DNA of 64,000 nucleotides, from assembly GCA_039621445.1 (NCBI GenBank), contig CP154954.1, forward strand, positions 75,032,634 through 75,096,633, read 5' to 3'. Below are positions 1 to 11,384 of the stretch, in pieces; the first letter of the stretch is position 1; the number at the start of each line of letters is the position of its first letter. The notes under the pieces were generated by a model, which saw nothing but the letters and a program-made list of their open reading frames with translations, had not been told where the DNA came from and ran no database searches. A program made the position numbers and the translations under genes. Origin of the DNA: Euglena gracilis (lineage: Eukaryota > Euglenida > Euglenophyceae > Euglenales).

Positions 1-1240
1 CATTCTGGGACTTCAAATTTGGAAGATGTGTCCTTCACAGATCTGTCATGGAGACCTGAGGTCACTGAAAGAATCAAGATTGATGGGAAGATGTTGAGAG
101 ACAAGGGCGTAATCTTCAAATCAAGGGTCCAGTTTGAAGGAGAGAAGTTGGAAGTTACAAGGTCTAAGAACAAGTCACAGAGTGAGAAGAAGGAGCCCAG
201 ATGTAAGAGTGTGAAGGTTCAAGCTCAAGTTACAATGAAGAATGTTGTTTTGCAAACTGTGGACATGGGACGGACGAGGAAGCTAAATGCCACTGAGAGT
301 AGATGGACGAGAAGGAGGCGCTTTCCAGAGTTCCAGAAGACTGCAGCAGAGGTTCTGCCTTAGTGTGGCTTGTTGACCCAAGGCTGGGATGTTACATGTG
401 CGGAAGTGGGATTGGTAGCCCCATTGTGCATTTGGCAAAGTGGGCTTGAGAATGCCCCATGCTGTGCTTCTGCTGGCTGTGAGGCGGGTTTACCCCAGCG
501 AGTTGGCTAATCCTTCCCTCCCCTCTGTGCAGTGTGTTCCACCTTTTCGGAAGAATGGAAACTGTTTTTCTGGAACACAATCCATTTTTGCCGCCCCTTC
601 TCAAAACATTTAGCACCCTCCCACTCAAGGAGTCAAGAGAGATTGCCCTGGGCAATCTTCTGAGGAGGGGAGTGTGAGTGAGCCCCAAATTTGGCATCAT
701 GCAAACAGATTACCAGATATGGTATCTGAAGTTTCACACAGTGATTCCTTGTTCATTTTTGCAGTGGCAAGCAAAATGTACTGTTTGCTGGGCTGTGTAC
801 TGTGATCTGGACCTGGAACTTTCGAGTTAATTCCCAAGATTTGATTTTATGCCATACTGGGAAATGTGCAGGGTGGTCAGTGCTAAACTGGAAGGAATAA
901 AGGCTGGCTGGCCCAGGGTTGCGAAAGGATTTACCCAGACAGAAGTAGACCTCAGAAACAGCCCTATGGTATGGAAGCCAACAACAAGATCATACAGAGA
1001 GAGTGTGAGCAAAAGGGAGAGACGTCATGCTCATCCCCCCGGAAAGTTCTCTTTTTCCACGGGCTCAGGCCCTCAGGGCCTCAGGGGCTGTGAAATGTCA
1101 AACACCCAGCACCCTGCCCCCGAAAATCATCTCATTCAGGAAATAAATTCTATGCAGGAAAAGTGGGGAGGCACCCCCTTACGTCACGGACTGCAAAAAA
1201 AGTATAAAAGATCACACTGGATTGCGAAAAATCTGGATCC
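1..1240. other. No recognised gene
   Basis: I see no recognisable gene here. An open frame at 19-363 (+) of 114 codons is rich in Lys, Arg and Glu and has no family signature I know. It has no visible splice context or neighbour that supports it. The stretch leads into the decayed reverse transcriptase that starts near 1247 and may include the ruined 5' part of that retroelement. Confidence 0.4.
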
Positions 1241-1246
1241 GTAAAG

Positions 1247-2215
1247 GGTGGGGGATACGAACACCCAACACCTAATCCCCTGGTTTCTGGTTTTAAAACC
1301 GGAGGAGGTCAGACGAAATGGACGTTGATAAGCGACTGCAGGGAACTAAATCAACAGTTCCAAGTGAAACCTTTCAAGATGGATCACATCCAGCTCTTTT
1401 TTTCCTGTTTGTAGAACGGCCACTGGGCAGCCAAAACAGATTTAAAAGAGGCCTATTTTCACATCCCAGTGGGCCAGGCCCTAAGGCCATTTTTTTATGA
1501 CATCAAATGGGGGGGCAGACCTGGGAATTCCAGGCAGGCTGCTTTGGATTAAACGTAATGCCACAGATTTCGTGAGTGTGATGAAAACAGTCGAAAAAAT
1601 GTTGAGAAAAAGAGGCATACAGGTATTCATTTACCTGGACGACGTTTTGCTGGTGGCCCCAACCCAACACAATTTGCAAAATAATCTCAATACTGTTGTC
1701 AGGGATTTAATCAAATCAGGATTCAGGATCTACATGAAAAGTCAACACTGCAGACCCACCCAGGTAGCAAATCATTTGGGATTTCGGCTAAGTTTCCAGG
1801 AGGGAAAAGTTCAGGTGCCAGCACAAAAAGTCAAGACCATAAGAAAGGAGACCTGGCAAAATTGTGAAAAAAACCACTCCGTGTCAAAAAGGCAACAGGC
1901 TGCCATTTTGGGCCAGATAAGGTGCAACCTAATGGCCATGCCCCTTTTAAGAGTCTTTAAAAACTCCCTGACAAAAATGTTAGTGGAAAATTCCAAAGCC
2001 CCCTTGCAACCAAAACGCACCACTTCCCAGGAAATCAAAGCCCAATTAAAGAAAATAAAAATTCGGCTGGACACCTTGGGTGCAGACCCGCCCCCAAAAT
2101 GCAACCAGCGAGTTGCGGCCAGACAGCGGCTCTCATGCCTTGGGAGGCTGTCTATCCACACAGGGAAAATTGTGCAGGATTGTGGGGGCCAGGGGGCGAG
2201 AGGAAGGGGACCCCT
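1247..2215 (+). pseudogene. DIRS-like reverse transcriptase fragment (copy A)
   Basis: This is a decayed fragment of a DIRS-like reverse transcriptase. In one frame from 1316 it reads KWTLISDCRELN, then a TAG stop, then LKEAYFHIPV. After a frameshift near 1490-1560 it continues with the catalytic YLDD box and the HLGF motif that follows it in this group. It runs on to about 2110, and the next bases resemble the start of an RNase H domain (about 2125-2200). The same order of blocks occurs in the better copy at 3999-5633, but the two differ throughout, so this is a separate, older insertion and not a recent duplicate. No gag-like part or recombinase belongs to it. I infer it is inactive. Confidence 0.8.
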
Positions 2216-2651
2216 TTTAGGTGCAAGAAGCCACGTCGCAAAGTCGGCGCAGCATCGTCAGCCAAGTCCGGCGAGGCGGAACTAAGCGGCTACGCCGATC
2301 CCAGACGCACCAAAACAGTCCAAACAGCACCGCCGGCGACCAAGGCGTGGCCTTAGAAGGCCTTTGTGCTTTGCCCTTGGTGTCCCTTCCTCCCTTGTCG
2401 TTTCTCGTCGAGGGAGTGCGAGAGCACCTGGCAAAAAAGGCAGGACCTCACCGTCTCGCAGCACGGAGCCCGACTGGTCGTGCCTCGCCCTCGGTGTCCC
2501 TTCCTCCCTTCTCTTTCTGCCTCGGGGCGGGATGCCGGAGCAATTGTATCTCAATGCCCAGTCGAACTTTTGGTGCTCCAGTCGGCCCGGCTCACAAGGT
2601 CTTTGTGCTTCGCCCTCGGTGTCCCTTGGACACCTCAGGCTCCGCACTTCC
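2216..2651. repeat. GC-rich repeat with recurring phrase, next to DIRS-like terminus
   Basis: A GC-rich stretch in which the phrase TCGGTGTCCCTTCCTCCC or close variants occurs near 2380, 2490 and 2615. Related sequence is found in inverted orientation at 6800-6960 and in direct orientation at 7108-7200, so the terminal regions of DIRS-like elements extend or overlap here. Open frames across it in several phases are compositional and not genes. Confidence 0.55.
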
Positions 2652-2752
2652 CCAAGTGAGGTCATGCTTTGTTTGCCGGCTGTTTGAATGTGAATGTTTT
2701 TGGGTAGGTTAGGTCTTTCCCCTTTAGTGCCTTATTTTGCCGGAGTTGGCTG
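2652..2752 (+). repeat. Left inverted terminal repeat of DIRS-like element
   Basis: About 100 bp that reappear as reverse complement at 6999-7102 with a few substitutions and small indels. The gag-like frame begins inside this repeat, at 2737. Confidence 0.8.
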
Positions 2753-4020
2753 TTATTAATCGCCCTATGGCAGAAGTCCTGGTGCAGTTTATCTCGGCGG
2801 TAGACCCTGGGGAGATACAATCACTGTACGATGGTGTTTTCCTATCGAAGGGAGCTGCCCATGCCCTTTTGGGCGCGTCAAAAGAAAGTGTCATGAGCTT
2901 GGTGGCGAAGGCTCTTGGGGTACTTCCCCAATGGACTACGACACGGTAGGCGGTGGCGGTGGAACAACTGAGCGGAGAAGCGATGGTGGCGGCCTGGACC
3001 AAACCCTACAACGAAGCATAGCTCTCTTCGCTGGCCCTCGCGTGCGAAGTCGAGATGGGATCGTCGTTTGAGCTGTCTGACAAACAGGCCTCGGTGGCCT
3101 TCAAGCTCTGTAAGGCCTGGCGCCGTGCAGCGGGGATGGACAAGTTCCCCACCGAAGCTGGAGAACCTGGAGGTGCTGAGATGACGTTGGACGCGGCCGG
3201 TCGCGCGGCCGGACGGACGAACGAGGACAAGGCGAAGAAGAGGAAGAGGAACCCCTGCCGTGGCGGGAGGCCTGCCAGAGCCTACCTGGCGGACCTGGAA
3301 ATTGTCTTGCTCCGCCAACAGGCGGGCTCCTTGAATTTGGACATCAGTTCCCTCTTCGAAGGGCTGCCCAAATCCGAGTGGCTCAAAGAGCGACCAGAAG
3401 TGAACAACCACAGACAAGATGCAGGCTCCAAGGTAGACAAGCTGCTGAGGAGCAGCCAACAACGAATTTTGAATTTGCTGAGAACGTATGCATTGATTCA
3501 TGAAGGGGTACAAACTGACAAGGTGGTGTACTGGACAGGTGGTTGGTGGAAGAACGACATAAGGTAAGCCTCCCCCCATTCAGTGGAACAGAAGGAGCAG
3601 AAGCTGTTAAGTACCGAGGATCTGAAGATTCAACAAGAGGTGGAGAAGATCAACAAGGCAAAAGGTGGCTTCTTCCACCCTGAAGTTTTTTCCAATGCTT
3701 CCCCCTCCACCACTGGCCATTCCCAGCAGGGAATGCCATGTATTTTGCTTTCCCAAGGTGGAGGATTCAAGTTCAGGAAGCATGGAAACGGAAAAGGAGG
3801 ATGGCAAAGCTTTGGAGATGGACATGGAAAAGGAGGCTGGAAGAAAGGAGGAAAAGGCAAAGGCAGAGGTAAGCCCTGCCCAGCTGCTCAGCCACAGAAC
3901 CCCACCTGCTCAGCACCCACAGTGGGCTGCAGCAGGACCCAAATGGCAAGACCCACAGTGGCCTGGCCAACAACACAGGCCCAAGGGATCCCAGGTCTGT
4001 GCACACACAGCAGTCATGCA
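2737..4020 (+). pseudogene. gag-like protein of DIRS-like element, interrupted by stops
   Basis: One reading frame is nearly continuous from 2737 to about 4020. It is broken by TAG at 2947-2949, TAG at 3019-3021 and TAA at 3565-3567. The first part contains hydrophobic and helical segments and a basic stretch around 3190-3260. The last part, 3750-3880, encodes a Gly/Lys/Trp-rich run with motifs such as GNGKGGW and GKGKGRGK, as expected for a nucleic-acid-binding gag tail. Its place directly upstream of the reverse transcriptase fits a gag role. No zinc knuckle is visible. The assignment rests on position and composition more than on sequence homology. Confidence 0.6.
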
Positions 4021-5633
4021 CAACACACCATTATTCCAGTGGTGGACAGGGTGCATCTGGCAGAAGTGGCCTGGGGGGACACACCTCTACCCCAGAGATT
4101 GAAGCTCTGCCTACCCTGGTGGGAAAAACATGCCAGCGCACACCATGTCAAGTTGATCAGGGAGGGGACCACCCCCCAGTGGCATCATCCACCCACCCTG
4201 TCTGTGACAGGCAGACGGGGTTCAAATTTGGATCCCAAAAGATTTTGGAAGATTATCACAAATCTGGTGCTGTTAAAAAGGTGGAATCAGACGGCACAGC
4301 CCATCTGCTTCCTTGGTTCCTCATTCCAAAAGAGAACCCCTCAGGGAAAACAAAATGGAGATTTATTTCAGATTGCAGCGAAATAAATGCTTTCTTCCAG
4401 GTAAAAAAGTTTACCACGGATCACATGCAAGGCATCTACCCCCTTGTACAAAAGGGTCACTGGGGGGCAAAAATCGATTTAAAAGAAGCCTATTTTCATG
4501 TTCCCCTGCACGACTTAAAGCCTTATCTTAGGCACAGGGTGGGGGACCAGGTCTGGGAGTATCAGGCAGCCCCCTTTGGGCTAAACATCATGCCCCAGGT
4601 TTGTCAGGGCCTAATGGGTGCATTCGAAAAAAGATGGCATCAAAGGGGAATTCAGGTGTATGTCTATCTAGACGACATACTCATTACAGCCCCCAGCACA
4701 GCCACCTTAACAAAACATCTCAGCCTGGTGGTGGAGGATTTAATGGCCAGTGGGTTCAAAACAAATCTCAAGAAAAGTCTGCTGCATCCAAACCAACTGG
4801 TTCCACATTTGGGCTTTCTCATCAACTTTCAGGAAGGAAAGTTGCAACTCTCCCCGCAAAAGACAAAAGGGGTCAGAAAAGAACTAGGAAAGTTCATTAC
4901 AAAAAACATCATGTCAAAAAGGCAGGTGGCTGCCATTTTAGGAAAAATCAGGGCAGATCTGCTGGCCCTGCCCTTTTTAAGGGCCTTCACCAAAATGCTC
5001 TCCAATTTTCTGGTAGAGCATTCCCAGGACCCTTGGGGGTCATCTCACCCCATCTCCCAGGACATAAAGGAGGAACTGAAAAATGTAAAAGATTTACTGG
5101 GCAATTGGTCAGGAAGACCATTTGTGCAAAAAAAAAACACAAAACTCTGGCACTCAGACAGCAGCACTCTGGGTTGGGGGGGGGGCTGTACCCAACATCA
5201 GGCCAGTTCATCCAGGAGCACTGGAGGGAAAACAATCCCTCCACATAAATGTAAAAGAACTCCTGGCTGCCACAAACACAGTCAGATCCCTGGCAAAGCA
5301 AACGACAGAGTTTGTCTGTGTATGGACAATCAGGTAATCTTTTATTACTTAAGCAAAAACAATGTCACCCTGGAGGTAAAACGGGTTCCCTCCAGCCAAT
5401 TCCTGGCAGATCCCCTCAGCAGGTGGGGACAAGACAGGGGGGATTACTCCCTGGACAAAAGATTATTTCAGCATCTGGTAAAAAATTTTCAGCCCTTCAT
5501 CACCCTCCAGACAGACCTTTCTGCCTCCCCAGGAAACAAAAAGCTAGCAGATTTTGTGTCCAGGTGGCCCCATTGGGAGGCCAAGGCAACATATGCCCTG
5601 AATTGTTCACTGGAAAACCTGGGGGGGCTCTAG
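3999..5633 (+). pseudogene. DIRS-like reverse transcriptase/RNase H
   Basis: The frame of 544 codons carries reverse transcriptase blocks in order: LPWFLIPKENPSGKTKWRF, SDCSEIN, KIDLKEAYFHVPL, APFGLNIMPQ, the catalytic YLDD at residues 223-226, and LVPHLGFLINF. RNase H begins near HSDSST (about 5150). At the poly-G tract around 5170 the coding sense slips to another frame (KELLAATNTVRSL, 5240-5300) and returns near 5325 with DNQVIFYYLSK and FLADPLSR. The family keeps one open frame here, so these are two opposing frameshifts. The frame ends at a TAG (5631) directly before ANPPWS, a motif normally contiguous with RNase H in DIRS elements, so that stop also looks like a mutation. Confidence 0.82.
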
Positions 5634-6725
5634 GCCAACCCCCCCTGGTCCATCATTCAAAAACTCCTGGCCAGGCTGCAGCTTTTTCACAAAGCAAAAG
5701 TTTTGATGGTGGTCCCCTTTTGGGCTTCAGCACCATGGTGGCCCCTATTAATAAATCTGAAGGCCGCACACACACCATGTGTCAAGGTGAACCCTTACCC
5801 AGGAATGTTCTAAAACTGTTGGGAGAAAAAATGCCACCCCCCAGGTGGCCCCTCCTCTGCCTGATCTGCTCAGGTCAAATTTACATGGGAGAAAAATTCA
5901 ATCTTCATCCATTGATGACTTTATAAGGAGAAATCCCAGTCCGAAAAGATATCAGAGTGGCTTTACGCATCTCTGGAACATTCTTCAACAAGGGGGTGTC
6001 CCCCCCACCAAGCATCATCTGATGAAATTGCAGATGCTGTGGTACAATTGTTCAGAGTTTCCCCTGCACAGGCCAGAAATGCCTACTCAGGTGTCTTACT
6101 TTTGCCAGGTGTTGGGGAAAAATTGAGGGTTCACCCCCTGCTGACACCATATAAAAAAGCGTGGAATAAGAATGTCCAAAAATATGGTGCTTTCTGGGAT
6201 CCATGGCCTCTGCTGAGGCACCTGGCAGCAGTTCCATTTGATGCACTGAGGAACAACCTGTCACACTTACGTTTGCAACTCATTCTTGTGTGTCGCCTTC
6301 TAATGTTGCTCAGATCTTCAGGTTCATCAGAAATCAGTTTACTTGGCTCAACTCCTCATGTAAAAATTAGGAGGCAGGGTAAAAAAAAATGGCAAAATGG
6401 AGAGAATGGTTTCTTTGCCAGAAATTCCCCAAAATTTCTCCTTTTCACCTTCTAAAGGAGTATGCCTAAAGGACCATTGCCCCCCAGGGGGGCCTTTTTT
6501 TTTGACCCTCCAACCCCTCTTCAGGGGCATCAAGGCAGACACCATTGCATCTTTAACAAAAAAAATGCCGTAGAAGAATTTGGGATTGATTCCCGTATTT
6601 GGGCCCCCACTCCATCAGGGGGGTAGGAGTCAACACTCAGAGGTGGTTTGTGAAATTGGTCAGTGGAAGACAAAAAGGCTGTGCGACAGCTTTTTTGCTC
6701 ACACTATCAAAGGTTGGTGTGCCCA
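5634..6725 (+). pseudogene. DIRS-like tyrosine recombinase, frameshifted
   Basis: The frame of the reverse transcriptase continues past the stop with ANPPWSIIQKLLARL and VVPFWASAPWWPLL, then breaks near 5796. The recombinase core reopens in the same frame at 6039-6455, with GAFWDPWPLLRHLA and LRLQLILVCRLLMLLRS, the segment holding the first catalytic Arg. Farther on, in another frame, 6608-6622 reads HSIRG, which matches the H-x-x-R catalytic motif. SHYQRL at about 6699-6716 would carry the nucleophilic Tyr (codon 6705-6707). The catalytic landmarks can therefore all be located, but only across frameshifts. The protein would cut and rejoin a circular DNA intermediate. Confidence 0.72.
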
Positions 6726-6998
6726 AGAAAACTTGGAGCACGCCTTAGGATTAAATTTTTTTGGCGGAGCCCTCCCCCCCCCCCGGGGGTTGCACAGTCG
6801 ACCTCACTTTGGGGAAGTGCGGAGCCCGAGGTGTCTCGTATTCCCCCGAGGCAGACCGAGAGGGGGGGGAAGGGACACCGAGGGCGAAGCGCGAACACCA
6901 AGTGAGCCCACCCTACCCTCCCAAAAGAGAGAGCGCTCCTCGGGGGGGCTCCAGGAGGGGGTCTCCCCCTAGGAATCGTCCGCGCCATAGCGACGAAG

Positions 6999-7102
6999 CA
7001 GCCAACTCCGGCAAAATCGCAGCACTAAAAAGGGGAAAGGCCTAACCTACCCAAAAACGTTCACATCCAAACAGCCGGCAAACAAGGCATGACCTCACTT
7101 GG
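6999..7102 (-). repeat. Right inverted terminal repeat of DIRS-like element
   Basis: Reverse complement of 2652-2752. Sequence between 6760 and 6998 also matches 2620-2670 in inverted orientation, as expected from the internal complementary regions of DIRS elements, although I could not define that region exactly. Confidence 0.75.
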
Positions 7103-8527
7103 TGTTTGTGCTTCGCCCTCGGTGTCCCTTCCTCCCCTCTCGGTCCGCCTCGGGGGGGTGCTACTCCCTTGTCGTTTTGCCTCGAGGGAGTGCGAGCTAG
7201 GTGGGGGGTATGCCAATGAAAAATAATGTTATTACAAGTAAAAAAAAACGATTTAAGGCACTCTGAACAAAATTTGACTATTTTTAGATGCATTTTCTCA
7301 CATTTGTCAAACCTCGGCGGCTTCTGGCTGGGTCTGTTGGGCGTTTTTCCCCGCCTATGGCTGCTGTGGGCCACGGTCTGTTGTTTTTTTTTTTTAACCA
7401 CGCTTGGTTGCTTTGGACTTTGACGCCCTTGGTTTCTTGGTTGCAAATATATTTTTCAGAAGCTGCAAAAACTGCAAAAAAATCTGCAAAAAAGGTCAAA
7501 ACTGCAAAAAAAAATGCAAAAACTGCACGGTTGCATATTATCCCCCTCCCTGTGGTACCCCGAGGGGGGCTGGACTGGAATGCTGGACACCAAAATACTG
7601 AATACTGCACTGGATGCCAAAATTTGCGGGAAATGGGCAAAAGCCTGCTTCCCGGCCGAAAAAAAATATACAAAAATCGCTGCCTCTCTCCCTCTATCTC
7701 ATTCCATTGCCAAATATGCCAACCTAAGTGGTGGAGGACTGGGCAAAAAAAAGCAGAGGACAGAGAACAAGCAGCAGGGGGATCCGCTTCATGCAGATCA
7801 ATTGCGCCGGGAGATTAAAACACACAAACGGCAAGCCACGGCGACAGCCAGGGGCCACTTGGAATAATGTTTGTCACAACGAGCTCACTGGCTTTTTGTT
7901 TTCTGCAGGTCCCCAGGGGCTGGCGGGCCTTTCATGTGGGCTCTCAATCTCTCTGCTCTGGGTCTAGGGGTCAAATTACACTTTCAAAAAACCTGCCCCC
8001 AAGCTCCAGTCACTCGAGTAAACTGGGCTCAAAATCAATAAATAAAACGGGGTTTTAATCGTTTTAAACCTTGGAGGCAAATAAATAATCAAACACTTTC
8101 TCCCGCAAAAATATGGTCCAGATATTCACTTGGATAAAAGCTGAGGGAGCTGAATTTTGTTGAGAGCCATTTGACGAAAGCTTGGCCCAAACAACATGTG
8201 AAGCAGATGGCCATTTGCTGATGAGTGGTTCGGGAGTGGCATGCGGGTTGGGGAAGGGGCGACGGCGGGGGGGTACTTGGGTCGGTAGCTAGGGGTCGCT
8301 CCGTCACTGGGAGGGATACGGAGGGGGACTTTGGCGCTTACAGCTGATGCCACCGCTTGCCACAGATACCATGGACCTGGACAGCTATACAAACCTGGAT
8401 AGCTCTGCGGTGGTCACCCTGATGGTTAGGGTCGCTGATCGCTGGAAATCACTCCGGAAGAACGCCATGCCTGCAAAAGAACCCGCCAAGCTACCAAAAT
8501 GAAAACTGGTCTGCACCGAAGGCAATA
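7103..8527. other. No recognised gene; repeat debris
   Basis: The first 100 bp repeat the GC-rich phrase seen at 2380-2620. A stretch at 7470-7540 is a short run of CTGCAAAAA-like units. Nothing else is recognised. Open frames here are short and conflicting. Confidence 0.4.
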
Positions 8528-8920
8528 CCTCCCCCCCCCTTGTCTAAGCACCAGAAAAGATGGGTGAGAACCGGGGTGTGGTGCTCATTTTGCCAAAATA
8601 AAGGTAGGAACCAGGGGGATGGTGCTTAAACAAGGGGAAAAAAATTGACTGCAAAAAAAATCCGGCGCTTTGCGCCGAAAAAGAAAAATTCCCCTTATTT
8701 TGGAGGTCCACTGTTGCACTTACACACATTTGGATGCAGAAATCAACAATACCTCACCAAATCAGGTCTCAGAAGTTGCAGAAATTTCGAAATTTTTAAG
8801 AAACTTCCCTTAAAAATGCACACAAAATAAACCTCCCCGTGACGATGACCTAGAAAAAGATGGGTAAGAACCGGGGGTGGTGGTGCTTAGACAAGGGTGG
8901 TGCTTAGACAAGGGGGGGGG
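8528..8920. mobile_element. Inverted-repeat element, CCTTGTCTAAGCACC family
   Basis: The left end reads CCCCCCCCTTGTCTAAGCACC. The right end reads its complement, GGTGCTTAGACAAGGGGG, and occurs twice in succession (about 8880-8920). The next inner sequence, GATGGGTGAGAACCGGGG, recurs near the right end as GATGGGTAAGAACCGGGG. The left end follows a TA; a matching TA is not seen at the right. The interior (8640-8790) is shared with 13730-13850, and its 8730-8800 part is shared in inverted orientation with 12530-12590. No coding capacity is apparent, so it is a non-autonomous element. Confidence 0.65.
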
Positions 8921-9573
8921 TGCGTATGGCACTGCTGGTGAAGCTCTAAAAAAGATCGGCACGCAGGCGTCAAGGTGCAAGGGGCAAGCTAGGGATGTAT
9001 GGGAAGCCCTGCCCTGTGAGGGGGGTGTCTGAACCCCCCCCTTCGGAGGGGGTTAGACCCTCCCCTCCTACCTCAAAATATGGGAAGGTTGTGGTTAGGG
9101 TTGCTGAGCCCTGATCTCAGAGCAGGAGCAAAGCACACCACTGGGGAAAAGGGGGTTGGGGCCGCCTGTGTGAAACATGACCCTGACTCATTCCTGAAAT
9201 TTTTTTTCTTTAGTTGCAAGCGAATGAATTTCAGTTTTCACCTCTGTTTAACCCCAATCTCCCCGCCAGACCCGAGTTCTCAGCTGACAAACGATCAAAA
9301 CTGGGTAGGGTTAGTCCACCACCCCCCAGTTTCGACTCTGCCATTTGGCCAAGGTGAGATTTTTGGTCTAAAAATCGATTTTTCAAAAAAAATCTGGAGC
9401 AAACGTACATGATATCCGAAATTGTCTGCAGACCAAATGTGCCCTTGGAGACCCTCTATCGCTCCTCATTCGCCGTTTTTGCCCCCGACACGCCTGGCCC
9501 GTGTTCCATGTGTGGCCCAAAACGGCCATTTTGTGGTGCTTTTTTGAGCCGTTTTTTTTGTGCCTAAAAAATA
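8921..9573. other. No recognised feature
   Basis: Mixed-composition DNA with a small poly-C/poly-G hairpin near 9030-9065. I see no gene. Confidence 0.4.
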
Positions 9574-9914
9574 ACCCCCCCCCAAATAATAACCCCCTCC
9601 CCCGAAATAATAAACCCCCCCAAATAATAAACCCCCCCCTGAGGACCGACTTCGGCCGCCCAAATAATAAACCCCCCCCTCCGGCAGGTGTGAAGGCAAA
9701 GGGAAAAAAGAGTCAAAACTTAGCAGAAATGTTACAAAAAATTACAAAAATGGATAAAATTGGTGCGCAAAATATGCCAAAAAAGCACCCATTTTTCAAA
9801 AAAGCCCCAAAAATGCCGAAAAAAGTGACCATTGGAGCCTGTGGAGGGGGTTTTGGGTCGTTTTTTTGACTTCGAAAATTTTGCCCAAATAATAAACCCC
9901 CCTAAATAATAAAC
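9574..9914 (+). mobile_element. Element of the CCCAAATAATAAACCCC family
   Basis: Both ends carry CCCCAAATAATAAACCCC-type sequence, and the left part contains a GACTTCGGCCGCC block. The core (9680-9860) is found as reverse complement at 36250-36450, so the two are copies of one family in opposite orientations. Other relatives lie at 11385-11560, 34238-34332 and 53078-53504. No protein is encoded. Confidence 0.6.
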
Positions 9915-10029
9915 CAGGTTTTGAATAGTGCTGAGCTCTTAATAAGCGCGCACCCACCCCTTCATTGACCCCTGCATACATACCGGCCCACTCCATGGAG
10001 CTCTTTTGCCTGAAATCTATGGGTTTTGT

Positions 10030-10640
10030 GCCGGTGGGTCGAAAAACGGTCGTTTTCGGCTCAAAAACAGGTTTTCCAGGTCCGGGAGGCCAAAAAACAT
10101 CGTTTCGGGCAAAAAAAATTTTCGGTTTTTTTCGACTTTTTCGACTTTTTCGACCCGGTTTTGACGCATAATCAATGGGTCGGCGGCCCAAAACGGGGCG
10201 CTGGCGGGTCGAAAAACGCTCGTTTTCGGCTCAAAAACAATTTTTCCGGGTCCGGGAGGCCAAAAAACATCGTTTCGGGCAAAAATTTTTTTTGATTTTT
10301 TCGACTTTTCGACCCGGTTTTGACGCATAATCAATGGGTCGGCGGCCCAAAACGGGGCGCTGGCGGGTCGAAAAACGCTCGTTTTCGGCTCAAAAACAAT
10401 TTTTCCGGGTCCGGGAGGCCAAAAAACATCGTTTCGGGCAAAAAATTTTTTTGATTTTTTCGACTTTTTTGACCCGGTTTTTACTTAAAGTCAATGGGTC
10501 GGCGGCCCAAAACGGGGCGCTGGCGGGTCGAAAAACGCTCGTTTTTGGCTCAAAAACAATTTTTCCGGGTCCGAGAGGCCAAAAAACATCGTTTCGGGCA
10601 ACAAAAAATTTCGATTTTTTTCGACTTTTTTTTGGCCGAA
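10030..10640. repeat. Tandem repeat, about four copies of a 160-170 bp unit
   Basis: The block GGGTCGAAAAACG(G/C)TCG begins near 10036, 10205, 10364 and 10525, followed each time by GGCTCAAAAACA, TCCGGGAGGCCAAAAAACAT and a run of CGACTTTTT units. The long open frames across it in both directions are by-products of the period and not genes. Confidence 0.85.
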
Positions 10641-11065
10641 AACGGCCAAGTCGAACAGTGGAAAAAGTGTACAAAATGGCCTAAAATGGCCGAAAAACGC
10701 CCGTATCTCGGGCTACGCGGGGAGTTGTGGGGAAACCATAATCCCAGTACATAGAGCGTCCCAGGGGCTTCAATTTAGGTCTCCGGACATTTCCTTTGAT
10801 TTTGCATCATTTTCGAGAAATTTTGAAAACATTGGTTTTTTGACCCCCCACCCCCCGAAAACGGCCAAGTCGAACAGAGGGAAAAGTGTACAAAACGGCC
10901 ATCTGGGCCAAAAACGGCCGTATCTCGGGCTAGGCGGGGAGTTACGGGGAAATCAAAATACCAGTAGATGGGGCGTTCCAAGGGCTTCAAATTAGGTCTC
11001 CGGACATTTCCTTTGATTTTGCTTCATTTTGGAGATATTTGAAAATTGACATTTTTGGCCGAAAT
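10640..11065. repeat. Second tandem pair, about 220 bp unit
   Basis: CCGAAAACGGCCAAGTCGAAC occurs near 10636 and 10855, and TCTCCGGACATTTCCTTTGA near 10780 and 11000, each pair about 220 bp apart. The unit differs from the 160-bp array directly upstream, although both begin with CGAAAA-rich sequence. Confidence 0.75.
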
Positions 11066-11384
11066 GGCAGAGTCCAAAGGGGGGGGGGCTTATCCAGGGG
11101 GGGGGCGGGTAAATCCTACCCAGTTTGGACCCCTTCGCGCGTGAATAACTCGGGCCTGGTGGGGAGTTGGGGGTCAACTCCGGGTGATTCGGAAACTAGG
11201 AATCCAGTCGCTCGCGACTGGAAAAAAAAAACCGGGAACCGGGCCGGGATCATGGTGATAATCCGTCGGTTCCCGAGGTGGCCCCGACCCCCCCCCCCCC
11301 GGGTCGGGGGGAGGGGGGGGTCGAGGGGGGGGTTTCGCCGGTGGTAAGCTTCGCTCTTACCCATAAAGGCCATAAAGGGATAAG

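Larger units (their letters stand above)
2652..7102 (+). mobile_element. DIRS-like tyrosine-recombinase retrotransposon with inverted terminal repeats
   Basis: The element is bounded by inverted terminal repeats: 2652-2752 is matched as reverse complement by 6999-7102, including the blocks CCAAGTGAGGTCATGC and TTTTGCCGGAGTTGGCTG. Between them, on the + strand, come a gag-like frame (2737-4020), a reverse transcriptase with RNase H (3999-5633) and a tyrosine recombinase (about 5940-6720). Reverse transcriptase plus a tyrosine recombinase in place of a DDE integrase, with inverted ends, defines the DIRS group. In-frame stops at 2947, 3019, 3565, 5631 and about 5796 and several frameshifts show the copy is dead. 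Total length is about 4.45 kb, somewhat short for the group. Confidence 0.82.

Noticed and set aside
2737-3567. TAG stops in the gag-like frame as reassigned sense codons
   Set aside because: A TAA also interrupts the same frame and the element has frameshifts, so ordinary decay explains the stops. The cyclase exons show no in-frame TAG or TAA.
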